Assembly: GCA_009691815.1 (NCBI GenBank)
Contig: SIAL01000035.1
Coordinates: forward strand, 1-14,707
Direction of reading: 5' to 3'
Length of the DNA: 14,707 nt
From: Gemmataceae bacterium
Lineage (GTDB): Bacteria; Planctomycetota; Planctomycetia; Gemmatales; Gemmataceae
This document shows, piece after piece, positions 1 through 8,302 of this stretch. The notes below the pieces were generated by a model, which was not told where the DNA came from, did no database searches, and worked only from the letters and a program-made list of their open reading frames with translations. The position numbers were made by a program, and so were the translations under genes. The first letter of the stretch is position 1, and each line of letters opens with the position of its first letter.

Positions 1-369
1 CTCTTGGATCTTTTGTTCATAGGTAGGCTTAAGGACAGTAAAGTGTCGGATTTCGTCCCGCTCTTCGATTACGGGTTTGCAAACGATGGAGCGGACCTCG
101 CGAATGCGAAATTCTGTGACCGGTTTGCACACGGTAACAGTTTCTTCACAAAGAACGGTCCGGTATACGGGCTTATAGCAGGTTTCTTCGATCTCCTCGG
201 TTACCATTTTGTGGCAAACCCGATGCTTGATTTCCGGAAGGCAACATTGCTGTTTGGTCACACAACCTCTTGGAAAACGAAAGACACCCAAATGGGCCGC
301 TTTGACCGCGGGAGCCAATCCAACCACCATGGCTAGGAAAAGCACCGTCAATCGAATGAATTGGTTCAT
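1..369 (-). CDS. Secreted Cys-rich repeat protein, partial (C-terminus beyond window)
   Basis: The reading frame starts at ATG 369 and stays open for 123 codons to the window edge. A strong Shine-Dalgarno GGGGAGG (complement of 379-385) lies 9 nt upstream. Residues 1-24 form a clear signal peptide (MNQFIRLTVLFLAMVVGLAP, then AVKA as a cleavage site), so the product should be exported. After a short linker with a Cys-Cys pair, the chain repeats a loose pattern of aromatic/Cys-x-Pro-Val followed by charged residues (CYKPVYRTV, VCKPVTEF, VCKPVIEE, VLKPTYEQ). From memory, proteins with this periodic Cys/Pro/Val pattern are common and often large in planctomycetes, and a cell-surface role is plausible but unproven. 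Codon use and the RBS argue that the opposite-strand frame over 4-336 is only a shadow. The coding call is confident; the function is unknown. Confidence 0.85.
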   Translation of the reverse strand, partial: MNQFIRLTVLFLAMVVGLAPAVKAAHLGVFRFPRGCVTKQQCCLPEIKHRVCHKMVTEEIEETCYKPVYRTVLCEETVTVCKPVTEFRIREVRSIVCKPVIEERDEIRHFTVLKPTYEQKIQE

Positions 370-688
370 AGTTTTTGACCTCCCCAAGGTTTTCACTCAG
401 CCCGGTTCCTTGCAGTCCATTTCCAACTTTGGAAAAAATCCTGCTCCAATGGTCTTTTCCGGGATCGAAACCCACTAAAGGCCCTTCCAGTCTTGCCGAA
501 ACGAAAGGGACTTACAAACAAAACTTGAATCAAACTGGAATTGCCTCAAGTACCCTGCCGAATCTGTCGATGCAATCGATACGACCCGTTGCCGAAACAG
601 CCTTTCGCCTACCAAGGCACGAGGAAAGGGGACTTTCCCGAATGCGAAAAGGCAAAAAACGGTGTTTGATCAGGAGAGGACTGGGCAA
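370..688. other. Intergenic region between divergent genes
   Basis: This 319-bp interval separates the divergently transcribed Cys-rich protein gene (-) and FHA gene (+), so it should hold promoters for both. I see the SD of the minus-strand gene at 379-385, the SD of the plus-strand gene (AGGAGAGGA, 672-680) and a small hairpin GGAAAG-GGGA-CTTTCC at about 622-637. No convincing -35/-10 pair, RNA gene or further coding frame is visible. Confidence 0.5.
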
Positions 689-1078
689 ATGAACGATACT
701 CTTTTGGTTTTGGAGGCTCCGGTTGCTGGCGGGAGGCTTGAAATTGCTTTCCCCGGAAAAATCGTGGGCCGGACCGATTTTTTGGGACCTTTGGCAACGG
801 AAGTCAGCCGAAAACACGCCAAAATCTACTTCAAGGACGGTCACTGGCGGATTTGTGATCTGGGAAGTACCAACGGAATTACCATCAACGATTGCCCGGT
901 AAGGGATTGCATCCTTTGTTGGGGAGATCGCCTTGGATTAGGTCCCGTGGAATGCCTAGTAACCGAAAATGAGGATTTGGGGGCCTTAACCGCAAGGGCT
1001 AGAGAATTGGTAGGTACCCTGTTTCTTCCGGGTCAAAGGGAAAAATCTCGACCCATTTCCCAAAAGCAGGCCGCCTAG
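689..1078 (+). CDS. FHA-domain protein (single-domain phosphothreonine reader)
   Basis: A 129-residue protein that is almost entirely one forkhead-associated domain. The signature residues are all present in order: Gly-Arg at 27-28 (KIVGRTD), the SRKHA box at 40-44 and LGSTNG at 58-63. In FHA domains the Arg and Ser of these motifs contact phosphothreonine, so the expected role is to recruit a Ser/Thr-phosphorylated partner. No Ser/Thr kinase or phosphatase is encoded in this window, so the partner is unknown. I chose ATG 689 because AGGAGAGGA lies 8 nt upstream; an in-frame GTG at 662 would add nine residues in front of the fold and would sit upstream of that SD. The next gene begins 39 nt after the stop on the same strand, so co-transcription is likely. 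There is no signal peptide or membrane segment; it should be cytoplasmic. Confidence 0.9.
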   Translation: MNDTLLVLEAPVAGGRLEIAFPGKIVGRTDFLGPLATEVSRKHAKIYFKDGHWRICDLGSTNGITINDCPVRDCILCWGDRLGLGPVECLVTENEDLGALTARARELVGTLFLPGQREKSRPISQKQAA

Positions 1079-1117
1079 CTAAGTTGGCACCCTCTGCTAG
1101 GATGAATCCCATGGTGG

Positions 1118-1990
1118 GTGGCAAATCCAAGGGTCGTTGCCGTGAATCTGGAAAAAGAAGAATACATCGAGCAGGCCTATTTTTTCCGGATGCTCTGCTT
1201 ACGGATTGGCCAAGGGCAATCCACGCAGGAAATCCTTGAGCTCCTTGATCAAGAAATACTTTCCACCACCAAATTGCCGTTTGCGATTGGTTTTCTTCGT
1301 GCCGAGTTAAAGCACACCGGGCAATTGTCCCGAGGGTTTGAACGGTTGGGGCACTATTTCACCCCGTTTCAGACCCTTTTAATCAAAAGCGCGGAAAACG
1401 AGAAGATGAAATTCTCCGTGGAAAGCTCTCTTGGTTGCTTGGAAAACGAAGCGATTTATCGATCAAAGCAACCCACCCAAGCCGGCCTGTTCATCTATCA
1501 GTTTGAGGTCTTGGCTAGAAATCACCTTGGATATGACGAAGGCCTTATCGCCATGTCAAGGGACCCTTTTTATCCACCGGAATGGCAATCGTTTATCGCG
1601 GATGCAAGGCACCAATTGGGGGTGGTTGATTTTGCCGACCTGATCTATCTCAGGTCGAATTGGTACATTCTCGATCAAAGGCGCAACAATCCTGGGTATG
1701 AGGCCCCGATTGATCCATTATTTGGCGAAAAGGAAGGGAAAATCGCCGGGGCAAACCGAAATCGCGACCCTCTTTATCTTTTTGCGGCATTGCAACGACA
1801 ATTGGGGTATCCCGCTTTACCCATGAAATCCGAAAAAGAAACCGAACAGGCCATTCTCATTGTCCTTCAGAGCAAAATCCGCGATTTGGAAGGGAGAGTT
1901 CGCCTCATGGAGCAGGAAATCAAGGGTCAAGTGGACCTAGAACATTTCGCCAAACCTGAAATGTTCCAAGGCGATTTCAAAGATGACTAA
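1118..1990 (+). CDS. Conserved hypothetical protein with C-terminal coiled coil
   Basis: A 290-residue soluble protein with no motif that I can tie to a function. The N-terminal two thirds are helical and rich in aromatic residues (EEYIEQAYFFR at 14-24; HYFTPFQTLLIK at 79-90). Residues about 238-272 have the heptad spacing and charge pattern of a coiled coil. I believe similar proteins exist in other planctomycetes, but I cannot name a family. An in-frame stop at 1103 bounds the start: GTG 1118 gives the full frame but has only a distant AGGA, whereas GTG 1142 (protein beginning at Asn-Leu-Glu-Lys) has AAGGG 8 nt upstream and is a real alternative. It follows the FHA gene by 39 nt on the same strand, so the two may form an operon and act together; this is inference from position only. 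Confidence 0.75.
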   Translation: MANPRVVAVNLEKEEYIEQAYFFRMLCLRIGQGQSTQEILELLDQEILSTTKLPFAIGFLRAELKHTGQLSRGFERLGHYFTPFQTLLIKSAENEKMKFSVESSLGCLENEAIYRSKQPTQAGLFIYQFEVLARNHLGYDEGLIAMSRDPFYPPEWQSFIADARHQLGVVDFADLIYLRSNWYILDQRRNNPGYEAPIDPLFGEKEGKIAGANRNRDPLYLFAALQRQLGYPALPMKSEKETEQAILIVLQSKIRDLEGRVRLMEQEIKGQVDLEHFAKPEMFQGDFKDD

Positions 1991-2014
1991 GGGAAAGGGC
2001 GCAAAAAATCCATT

Positions 2015-2236
2015 TTAGGCGCTTGGCTTTGCTCGAAAGGTCTGAAGGATATCGTTTAGGTCATCGGTAATGAGAACATCATCATCCAAAAAATCCTGTA
2101 GCCATGCGTAATTGCGCCTTGAGGCCAAAGCAACCAACGGCAAAAGGTCACCAAGGGTTACCCGATGAATGGGTTCAGGAGAAGCCGAATCCATTTCTTC
2201 TTTGGTTGCTACAAACAAACGCAAATGGCGTGGCAT
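2015..2236 (-). CDS. Small conserved hypothetical protein
   Basis: A 73-residue acidic protein starting MPRHLRLFVATKEEMD and ending ITDDLNDILQTFRAKPSA. No domain is recognised. The frame remains open upstream to an ATG at 2416, but that would run into the divergent gpsA start. ATG 2236 has an AAGGA 8 nt upstream and is preferred; ATG 2245 (adding Met-Pro-Phe) is possible. It converges on the hypothetical gene ending at 1990 with only 24 nt between stops and is divergent from gpsA, with 168 bp between the two start codons. No terminator hairpin is seen between the convergent stops. The compact start, in-frame SD and lack of a competing plus-strand frame support it as real. The function is unknown. 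Confidence 0.6.
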   Translation of the reverse strand: MPRHLRLFVATKEEMDSASPEPIHRVTLGDLLPLVALASRRNYAWLQDFLDDDVLITDDLNDILQTFRAKPSA

Positions 2237-2404
2237 GAATGGCATCCTTGACTTTCTTTCCGCTAACTTTTGAGCGCCCGGAACTTTCCCTAAAGATTTG
2301 TCGGCTTTTTGCTGGGGTAAAATGAAGGCAAAACCGGTTGATCCTTTAGAATCCTCATGGCGTTTTCCTATACATTGGGCATTATCCAAAAAGAAAGAGA
2401 TGTC

Positions 2405-3451
2405 ATGGCGGACCAAATCAAAGTGGCCATTGTGGGAAGCGGAGGCTGGGGAACGGCCGCCGCTCTCCTTTGGGCCAAAAAATCAGATCATCACACTAGC
2501 CTTTGGGTTCCCCGCCTGGATGCTTTCCGGGAGCTACAAGCCAAAAGAGAAAACCTGAAATACCTTGCCGGGGTCCCAATCCCGGTAAACATCGCCCTTG
2601 AACACGAAAACCTGACCTGCCTCAAGGAGGCCCATTGGTGGGTGATTGCCACTCCGGCAGCATTCCTTGATGCCACCCTTACCCAACTGCGCCAAAAGGG
2701 CATTCCGTGCCCTCCAAAGATCCTTAGCTTGGTCAAAGGAATGGATCCGGTTACCGGGGAAAGGCCCAGTACCCTTTTGGCCCGTTGGGCAATTCACGAT
2801 AGGATCGTGGTGTTAAGTGGGCCAAGCCATGCCGAAGAGGTCGCACGGGGGTTGCCCGCCTCGTTGGTCGCGGCCTCAACCCATCCCGAGTTGGCCAAAG
2901 AAATTCAAACCGAAATGGGCAATCCTCGGTTTCGTATTTACACCTCCGCAGACCAAATTGGGGTCGAGTGCGCGGGGGTCCACAAAAATGTGATCGGCAT
3001 TGCGGCGGGGATTTGTGCCGGGCTGGGTTTGGGTGACAATGCGGTTTCTGCGCTTCTTACCCGAGGATTGGCAGAAATGGCTAGATGGGGCGTTTTCCAA
3101 GGCGGACAGGCTGAAACTTTTATGGGCCTAGCCGGTATGGGAGATCTCATCACCACCTGCTTTAGCCCTCATGGCCGCAACAGAAAAGTGGGTCTGATGT
3201 TGGCATCGGGCAACTCCATCGAACAAATTCAAAAGGAAATGCAAAAAGTAGCCGAAGGTGTCAACTCGGCCCGCATACTTCACCAAAAGGCCATCGAATC
3301 GGGCGTTCCGCTTCCTATCACCGAGGCCGTCTTTCGCGTTATTTACGAAGGAGTGAAACCCCAAATTGCGGTCGAACAGCTCCTTCAGCGCACCCTGCGA
3401 TCCGAAACAGATTTCGCCAATAGCACAGATTTCGCCAATAGCAAGGAATAG
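2405..3451 (+). CDS. gpsA: NAD(P)H-dependent glycerol-3-phosphate dehydrogenase
   Basis: A 348-residue cytoplasmic enzyme that reduces dihydroxyacetone phosphate to sn-glycerol 3-phosphate, the backbone for membrane phospholipids. Family landmarks are all present: the Rossmann fold GSGGWGTAAA at 11-20, LVKGMD at 109-114, GPSHAEEVARGLPAS at 139-153, HKNVIGIAAGICAGLGLGDN at 193-212 with the catalytic Lys at 194, and GLAGMGDLITTC at 241-252 followed by the RNRKVG segment. Length matches the family. I start at ATG 2405 (MADQIKVAIVG), where bacterial homologues normally begin; a purine-rich stretch precedes it, and the longer frame from 2357 adds 16 unlikely residues. Normal homology ends near residue 333; the last 15 residues come from an 18-bp tandem duplication (3407-3442). 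It is the first gene of a three-gene operon, with the DUF1802 gene starting 2 nt after its stop. Confidence 0.95.
   Translation: MADQIKVAIVGSGGWGTAAALLWAKKSDHHTSLWVPRLDAFRELQAKRENLKYLAGVPIPVNIALEHENLTCLKEAHWWVIATPAAFLDATLTQLRQKGIPCPPKILSLVKGMDPVTGERPSTLLARWAIHDRIVVLSGPSHAEEVARGLPASLVAASTHPELAKEIQTEMGNPRFRIYTSADQIGVECAGVHKNVIGIAAGICAGLGLGDNAVSALLTRGLAEMARWGVFQGGQAETFMGLAGMGDLITTCFSPHGRNRKVGLMLASGNSIEQIQKEMQKVAEGVNSARILHQKAIESGVPLPITEAVFRVIYEGVKPQIAVEQLLQRTLRSETDFANSTDFANSKE
3407..3442 (+). repeat. 18-bp perfect tandem duplication in the 3' end of gpsA
   Basis: Two adjacent identical copies of ACAGATTTCGCCAATAGC occupy 3407-3424 and 3425-3442. The unit is six codons long, so the duplication is in frame and gives a repeated Thr-Asp-Phe-Ala-Asn-Ser at the extreme C-terminus of GpsA, after the conserved fold has ended. 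Confidence 0.97.
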
Positions 3452-3453
3452 GT

Positions 3454-4029
3454 ATGAAAGTGCAAGCATTTAAGGAATGGTCGTCTCTTTGTGAACTCCT
3501 TCTCAAGGGGAGAATCGCGGGGCTTTTTCGCAAAGGTGGCTTGGCCGATGCCCCGGGTGCCATGTCTGGCCCTCTTGGCGAGTTTTGGCTTCATCCCACC
3601 GCGTTTCATGAACAACGAAGCCCCTTGCGCGAAGGATGGGAGGTCGATCCTAGTACTGTCGTTTGGGGTCAAAAACTTTCCCCGGACCAAATCCCTCTCC
3701 CCGCATGGTGCGTTACCACCGGATGCTACCAAATTCAAGATTTGGCCTCCGCTTTGATCCTAGCCCAAAATTCACCTTGGACCGATCAAGTGATCGAAAC
3801 CCGTTTCCGTTACCGTGCCCCGGGAATCTATTTTCACACCTTTCGCGTTTATCGACCGGAACCTCTCCCCATTGTTGCGGATGATCCTGCTTGGAAAGGG
3901 TGCAAAAGTTTTCATGAAGTAAACCTTTCCAATGCCGATTTCAACCTAACACCCGTTTTAACGACCGTTGAGTATCGACAGGAAATACTACGCATCGAAG
4001 GACTATTAAACCCCGTGGCGTTCGCCTAA
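3454..4029 (+). CDS. DUF1802 family protein
   Basis: A 191-residue soluble protein matching my memory of the DUF1802 family: an N-terminal AFKEWSSLCELLLKGRIAGL, then FRKGG at 25-29, then an FWLHPTAFHEQ block at 44-54, followed by a longer beta-rich part with paired aromatic residues. Members are mostly about 180-200 residues, in cyanobacteria and planctomycetes among others, with no established biochemical role. The start ATG 3454 is 2 nt after the gpsA stop, with AAGGAATAGGT just upstream. The stop TAA (4027-4029) overlaps the start of the next gene as TAATG. This tight packing implies translational coupling and one mRNA with gpsA and the serine hydrolase gene. Whether the protein acts in lipid metabolism is not shown; the linkage is only positional. 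Confidence 0.85.
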   Translation: MKVQAFKEWSSLCELLLKGRIAGLFRKGGLADAPGAMSGPLGEFWLHPTAFHEQRSPLREGWEVDPSTVVWGQKLSPDQIPLPAWCVTTGCYQIQDLASALILAQNSPWTDQVIETRFRYRAPGIYFHTFRVYRPEPLPIVADDPAWKGCKSFHEVNLSNADFNLTPVLTTVEYRQEILRIEGLLNPVAFA

Positions 4030-5504
4030 TGTTACCCGTTTTGTTAACTTTGGCCCTAGTGTTGGTGGACCAATCCGGCCCCGATAGGCAACGCCTCCAA
4101 ACCGAGTTGGACCGAAAAATTGCCCAATGGAAAGTTCCAGGGGCCGGATTGGTCCTCGTCGGGACAGGGGCGGCGGACGGAGTCTATGTCGCTGGCAAAC
4201 GATCCATTCAGGCCCCCGAGCTTATCGACGAAAACACGATTTTCCCCGCCGCATCCTTAACAAAAGCATTTACCGCCACCATGGTCGCCACCCTAGCTCA
4301 AAAAGGGGTGGTTAATGTAGGAGATCCTGTCGTCAAATGGCTAGAGTGGTACATGCCCAAAGATAATCGGTTTAACGATCCCATTTGTCTGAAAAATTTA
4401 ATGGATCACTCAAGCGGATACCCCGCCCACGACCTCCTTTTTTATCACTCCATGGATTCCTTAGACCGTATGGTGCGAAAACTCCTGTTGTTACCTCGCT
4501 TTGCCCCTCCGGGAACGACCTACGAATACCAAGTAACCCAATATTATGCTCTGGCCTTGGCCGTTCAAAAAGCCTCAGGCCTCCCTTGGCGCGAATCCAT
4601 TCAAAAAGAGGTCTTCTCCCCTTTGAAAATCCAAGGGGCGGTGTGGTCAAAAACCGAGGTCGATAAAGTCGTCAATCGGGCCCATCCCCATCGCCTTGCT
4701 CAAGAGGGGGCTTGTCAACCGTGGGCCAATGCTTGGTGCAATCCTAGGGATAATCCCTCCGGGGGATTATGGTTGCCCCTTGATCAGTGGGTGCCTTGGC
4801 TAAGACTACACTCAGGGTTTGATCAATCAGGGACGGAATTAACGGCAGTAAAGGATTTATACAAAGCGGCCAAAGAAACCCACCAAACCCGAATTCGCCA
4901 AGGTATGGGGAATGAAGAACCCGCATTTCGTCCCGAAGTGAGCGAACTCGGTTATGGATGGGGTTGGGTGACGATGACCTATCGAGGTGAACGGGTTTTA
5001 GCGCATGGTGGCGTGATGGATGGTTTTCGGGCGTTTATCATGATCTTTCCCCAAAGAAAACAGGCTTTTGCCGTGTTTGCCAATTTGGACAGAACGCCGT
5101 TCAATCATGATGTCGCCTATTCCCTAGCGGATCTTTTGCTTGGACATGCTCCCGCCAATTGGACTAAACGCCTCCAAGAAAAGGAACAGCAAGATATACA
5201 AATCCAAGCGGATCGATTACTAGATTGGGCCGAAAAATCCAAAATTTGGCAGGGAATCCCCATGGCCAAGGGGATGACAGGTCAGTTTTCAAACCCTGCC
5301 TACGGCTCGATCCAAGTTAAAGAATCAAAAGAGGGCTTAAGGGTGAATGTGTTAGGAAACGATTTGCCCCTTCAGCGGATCGGAAAAGACTCCTTTGTGG
5401 TGATAAACAAACTTTTGGCAGACCCCGAATTGCTTTTCCTGCCCTCGAATCGTGGAGGAACATGGCGTTTTGGTGGAAGGCTGACCGCGGATTTTGTCAA
5501 ATGA
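4029..5504 (+). CDS. Serine hydrolase, beta-lactamase/S12 family (class C-like fold)
   Basis: A 491-residue protein with the penicillin-binding/class C beta-lactamase fold (Pfam Beta-lactamase) followed by a C-terminal beta-rich extension. The nucleophile motif Ser-Leu-Thr-Lys is at 76-79 (FPAASLTKAFTA), the Tyr motif is at 165-169 (TTYEYQVTQYY), and the third motif is His-Gly-Gly at 326-328 (LAHGGVMDGF). The usual Tyr-x-Asn reads Tyr-Gln-Val here, so the Asn is missing, which makes classical beta-lactamase activity doubtful; an esterase or D-amino-peptidase role is possible. Residues 1-13 are hydrophobic but lack an N-terminal basic residue, so export is uncertain. The ATG at 4029 overlaps the TAA of the DUF1802 gene; it is the last gene of the gpsA operon and converges on the MMPL gene 44 nt beyond. 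The true substrate cannot be inferred. Confidence 0.9.
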   Translation: MLPVLLTLALVLVDQSGPDRQRLQTELDRKIAQWKVPGAGLVLVGTGAADGVYVAGKRSIQAPELIDENTIFPAASLTKAFTATMVATLAQKGVVNVGDPVVKWLEWYMPKDNRFNDPICLKNLMDHSSGYPAHDLLFYHSMDSLDRMVRKLLLLPRFAPPGTTYEYQVTQYYALALAVQKASGLPWRESIQKEVFSPLKIQGAVWSKTEVDKVVNRAHPHRLAQEGACQPWANAWCNPRDNPSGGLWLPLDQWVPWLRLHSGFDQSGTELTAVKDLYKAAKETHQTRIRQGMGNEEPAFRPEVSELGYGWGWVTMTYRGERVLAHGGVMDGFRAFIMIFPQRKQAFAVFANLDRTPFNHDVAYSLADLLLGHAPANWTKRLQEKEQQDIQIQADRLLDWAEKSKIWQGIPMAKGMTGQFSNPAYGSIQVKESKEGLRVNVLGNDLPLQRIGKDSFVVINKLLADPELLFLPSNRGGTWRFGGRLTADFVK

Positions 5505-5511
5505 AACTCTT

Positions 5512-5542
5512 TTGGCAAATTGCCCGGGTACCAAATTGCCAA
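5512..5542. terminator. Weak inverted repeat between convergent genes
   Basis: TTGGCAA (5512-5518) and TTGCCAA (5536-5542) form a 7-bp stem that can be extended by a further TTG/CAA after one mismatch. It lies in the 44-bp gap between the convergent stops of the serine hydrolase and MMPL genes, where a bidirectional terminator is expected. There is no proper T-tract on either side, so the call is weak. Confidence 0.35.
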
Positions 5543-5548
5543 TAAAAC

Positions 5549-8302
5549 TCATGCGGCCCTCTCAAGAAGGCCTTCGCTGGGTTGATCCGATTCGTTAATA
5601 ACCAAAGTCGCATCTCGAGTTAACAACCGAAAGAGCGCGGGTAAAAGGAGCAATGCACAAAAACTGCACGAGACCACCCCGGCGGTCAAAAGCATTCCCA
5701 AACTGGCAAGGCCTTGATGCGACGAGGTGACAAGACAGGCAAAACCAAGGGCGGTTGTGGCGGAAGCAATGGAAATGCCTCGAAACATGGCGGGATCAAG
5801 TCGATAGGCCCCTGCTTGGCCTTTGTAATCGTGTACCAAGTGCAGGCCATTGTCGATGCCGATGCCCACCAAAAGCGGTAGCCCGATCATATTGGCAGGA
5901 TTCAAGGAGATTCCAAGCCAGCTCATGAATCCAAGCGAAAGTAGGATGCCTGTAATTAGCGGCAAAAGAGCCAAAAGCACGAGCCCAATGGACCGAAGTT
6001 CCAGAAAAATGACAACAAAGATCGCCAAAAAAGCATAAATGGCCGCTTGGACAAAACTGGATTTCATCTGTTCCAGACCCAACCGGGTGGTGAAAGGTTT
6101 GCCAGTGGCCGTGGGCGCCACTTTTGAAACCGCATTGGTAAATTGCTTGATCCCATCATAATCCCAGGTATCCATGGCGGGAAACACTCGAAGAAAATAG
6201 TGACCTTTCGCTTGAAAGCGTTCAAGCAAATTCTCAGGAAGGTCGGCGGGAACAAGCGGTTTGGGGTTGGTGCAATCTCGTAATTCGTAAAGTTGGGCAA
6301 TCAAATCTCCCACCACTCGGTTGTCAAATTCGACAAGCCGCTTGGTCAAAGTAGAGCTTGGTTCCACTAAGGCAATCTCCACCAATTCAAGTCCCGCCTC
6401 CACCCGTGCCGAGGCTGGTATCTCTCTTTTGCCAGCCTCTTCCGAAGCCAGCCAAACCCTGAATTGTCGCACATCCCCAAGCAATCGTTCCGGGGAGATC
6501 GCGGCAATGGGCAACGGCTTATTGCGTGGGGGTAACTTCCCAAGGGCGGTTTGCAGCCTTTGAATAATCAATTGCCGTTCCGCGGATTCTTCAGGATTCA
6601 TCGAGGCAGTTTCCGCTACCGAGGCGACCTCTGGCAATGCCTTTAGTTTCTCGGCCAGCCCGATCGCCATTGCGGCATCCTTGGCCACTACCACGGCATG
6701 CCAACTGGCTTGGGGGCATTTTTCCAAAAGCCGATTTTGCCAATACACCGATTGGAGATTTTGATTTTGAAGGTGCAAAAGGTTGCTGTCGTAGCGCAGG
6801 TGAAAAACCAAAGGGATCATGGCAGCCACCAGAGCGCCCGCGGGAATGAGCCACTTTGCACTTAGGATAGGCACACCGATTTCAGGCCGTTTGACCGGGA
6901 GAATAATCGTATACGGATTCGATTCGATGGCCTTGTTGGGTGGTGGCAATGCAAAAAAGGTCGTGGAAAGAGCGGGTAGAAGGGTCAAACTGGTCAGCCC
7001 ACAAAGCAAAGTCCCCATTCCCGCGATGAATCCCAACTCTGCCACCGCCTGAAAGTCGGCAAAGGTTGTGGCCCCAAAGGCGATCGCCATGGTGATTGCA
7101 GCAAAGGCAATGGACAGGCCCGTGGATCCGGCGGTCCGCCGAAGGGCGAGGTCCGGGTCGCCAGACTGTTGGTATTCCTGATCAAATCGACTGATCCAAA
7201 GGATTCCATAATCGCCCACCCCAATCAACATTAGGGCAAAAGTAGCCGACAAAAGATTGAGGTGTCCAATGGTCAAGGTGGTCAATCCTAGAACCAAAAC
7301 CGTACCAGTGATCAAGGGGATAATGGTCAAAAGGGGCACGCGCAAACCACGGAATACCACGAGGTACAAAACAAAAACGGCCGCAAGCGCCATCCACGAG
7401 GCCCGTGTGGTATCGTTTTGGGAAGCCTCCATCTCGGCACATTCAAGCGCGGGCAACCCGGTTAACCCCAGCGAAAGCATGGGGAATTCATGACGAATTT
7501 GTTCCACCAAATGGCGGGCATCCTGAACCGCCGGATAGTAAGGGGTCATCAAGTTCAGCGGATCCGGTTTAGGGCGAACGGTTAAAAAGCCAAGCGACTT
7601 GTCTTTGTTGAAAAAGTATGTTGGATGGTCCAAGGAGATTTGCCCATCCCATCCTTCCGGTCGCAAATTCTTCCAAGGCGAAACATAGGAACCTGGCGAT
7701 ACTAAAGTCGTTGCTGCGGTTTCAAGAATGTTGCCAAATCCTTCCAGAAACTGCCGATCACCAGCCGTTACTTTGGTGCCAAGGGCGATCCTTCGCATTC
7801 GTGTTTTGGCCTCAAGGGCAAGGCTTTGCAGAGTAAATAAATTCCACCCAAAAGGAAGGTCAAAAAGCGGGCGCATTTCTACCAACGCCTGTTCAATGGT
7901 TCTCAGTTTTTCAGCCGGTAATAATTGCAGGGCTTTATCACGAAAAGACACCGGGTCCACGCGGTCGAGAATGCGGTCAAAACTGGCGGGTCGAGCGCGA
8001 AATTCTTGGGCCAATCGATCAATAGCCCTGGTGATTTGTTCAGGGGTTCCCCCCTCCACAACCGCCACCAAATCATCATCCGGTCCATTAAGGGCAAGGT
8101 AGCTTTTCCAAGCTACCTGAACCGGGTGGTTGTCGTGAATCATGTCATCGCGATGAATGCGAAACCCAAGGTATTGGGTGGTCAAGAATACGGCCCCAAC
8201 CACCAATACCAAATAGATTCCAATTACAAAGTAGGGAATTCTGGCACAAATCGTGGCAAGTCCTATTAGGACTCGGGCAAATAGCGGGGTAGCGGCATCC
8301 AT
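5549..8302 (-). CDS. MMPL/RND-superfamily membrane transporter (HpnN-like layout)
   Basis: A 917-residue polytopic membrane protein with the duplicated RND plan: one N-terminal membrane helix (about 20-43), a large periplasmic domain, a cluster of helices (about 303-450), a second leading helix (about 482-502), a second periplasmic domain, and a second helix cluster (about 751-892). Each half carries the MMPL helix-4 motif: GVGDYGILW at 361-369 and GIGIDNGLHL at 813-822, with an acidic residue in each. Such proteins use proton motive force to move lipids or other hydrophobic molecules. The overall arrangement resembles HpnN, the hopanoid transporter, but no hopanoid gene is in the window, so the substrate is open. 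I chose ATG 8302 because GGAG lies 10 nt upstream; the TTG at 8326 is poorer. It is monocistronic here, with non-coding DNA upstream and a convergent neighbour downstream. Confidence 0.92.
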   Translation of the reverse strand: MDAATPLFARVLIGLATICARIPYFVIGIYLVLVVGAVFLTTQYLGFRIHRDDMIHDNHPVQVAWKSYLALNGPDDDLVAVVEGGTPEQITRAIDRLAQEFRARPASFDRILDRVDPVSFRDKALQLLPAEKLRTIEQALVEMRPLFDLPFGWNLFTLQSLALEAKTRMRRIALGTKVTAGDRQFLEGFGNILETAATTLVSPGSYVSPWKNLRPEGWDGQISLDHPTYFFNKDKSLGFLTVRPKPDPLNLMTPYYPAVQDARHLVEQIRHEFPMLSLGLTGLPALECAEMEASQNDTTRASWMALAAVFVLYLVVFRGLRVPLLTIIPLITGTVLVLGLTTLTIGHLNLLSATFALMLIGVGDYGILWISRFDQEYQQSGDPDLALRRTAGSTGLSIAFAAITMAIAFGATTFADFQAVAELGFIAGMGTLLCGLTSLTLLPALSTTFFALPPPNKAIESNPYTIILPVKRPEIGVPILSAKWLIPAGALVAAMIPLVFHLRYDSNLLHLQNQNLQSVYWQNRLLEKCPQASWHAVVVAKDAAMAIGLAEKLKALPEVASVAETASMNPEESAERQLIIQRLQTALGKLPPRNKPLPIAAISPERLLGDVRQFRVWLASEEAGKREIPASARVEAGLELVEIALVEPSSTLTKRLVEFDNRVVGDLIAQLYELRDCTNPKPLVPADLPENLLERFQAKGHYFLRVFPAMDTWDYDGIKQFTNAVSKVAPTATGKPFTTRLGLEQMKSSFVQAAIYAFLAIFVVIFLELRSIGLVLLALLPLITGILLSLGFMSWLGISLNPANMIGLPLLVGIGIDNGLHLVHDYKGQAGAYRLDPAMFRGISIASATTALGFACLVTSSHQGLASLGMLLTAGVVSCSFCALLLLPALFRLLTRDATLVINESDQPSEGLLERAA

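Noticed and set aside
4..336. Plus-strand open frame of 110 codons
   Set aside because: It is antisense to a minus-strand gene with a signal peptide and strong SD; its product has no domain-like character.
2237..2416. N-terminal extension of the small minus-strand protein to ATG 2416
   Set aside because: It would overlap the start of gpsA; ATG 2236 has a well-spaced AAGGA and gives a compact protein.
4385..4666. Paired open frames on both strands inside the serine hydrolase gene
   Set aside because: They lie wholly inside a gene with clear catalytic motifs and lack starts with SDs.
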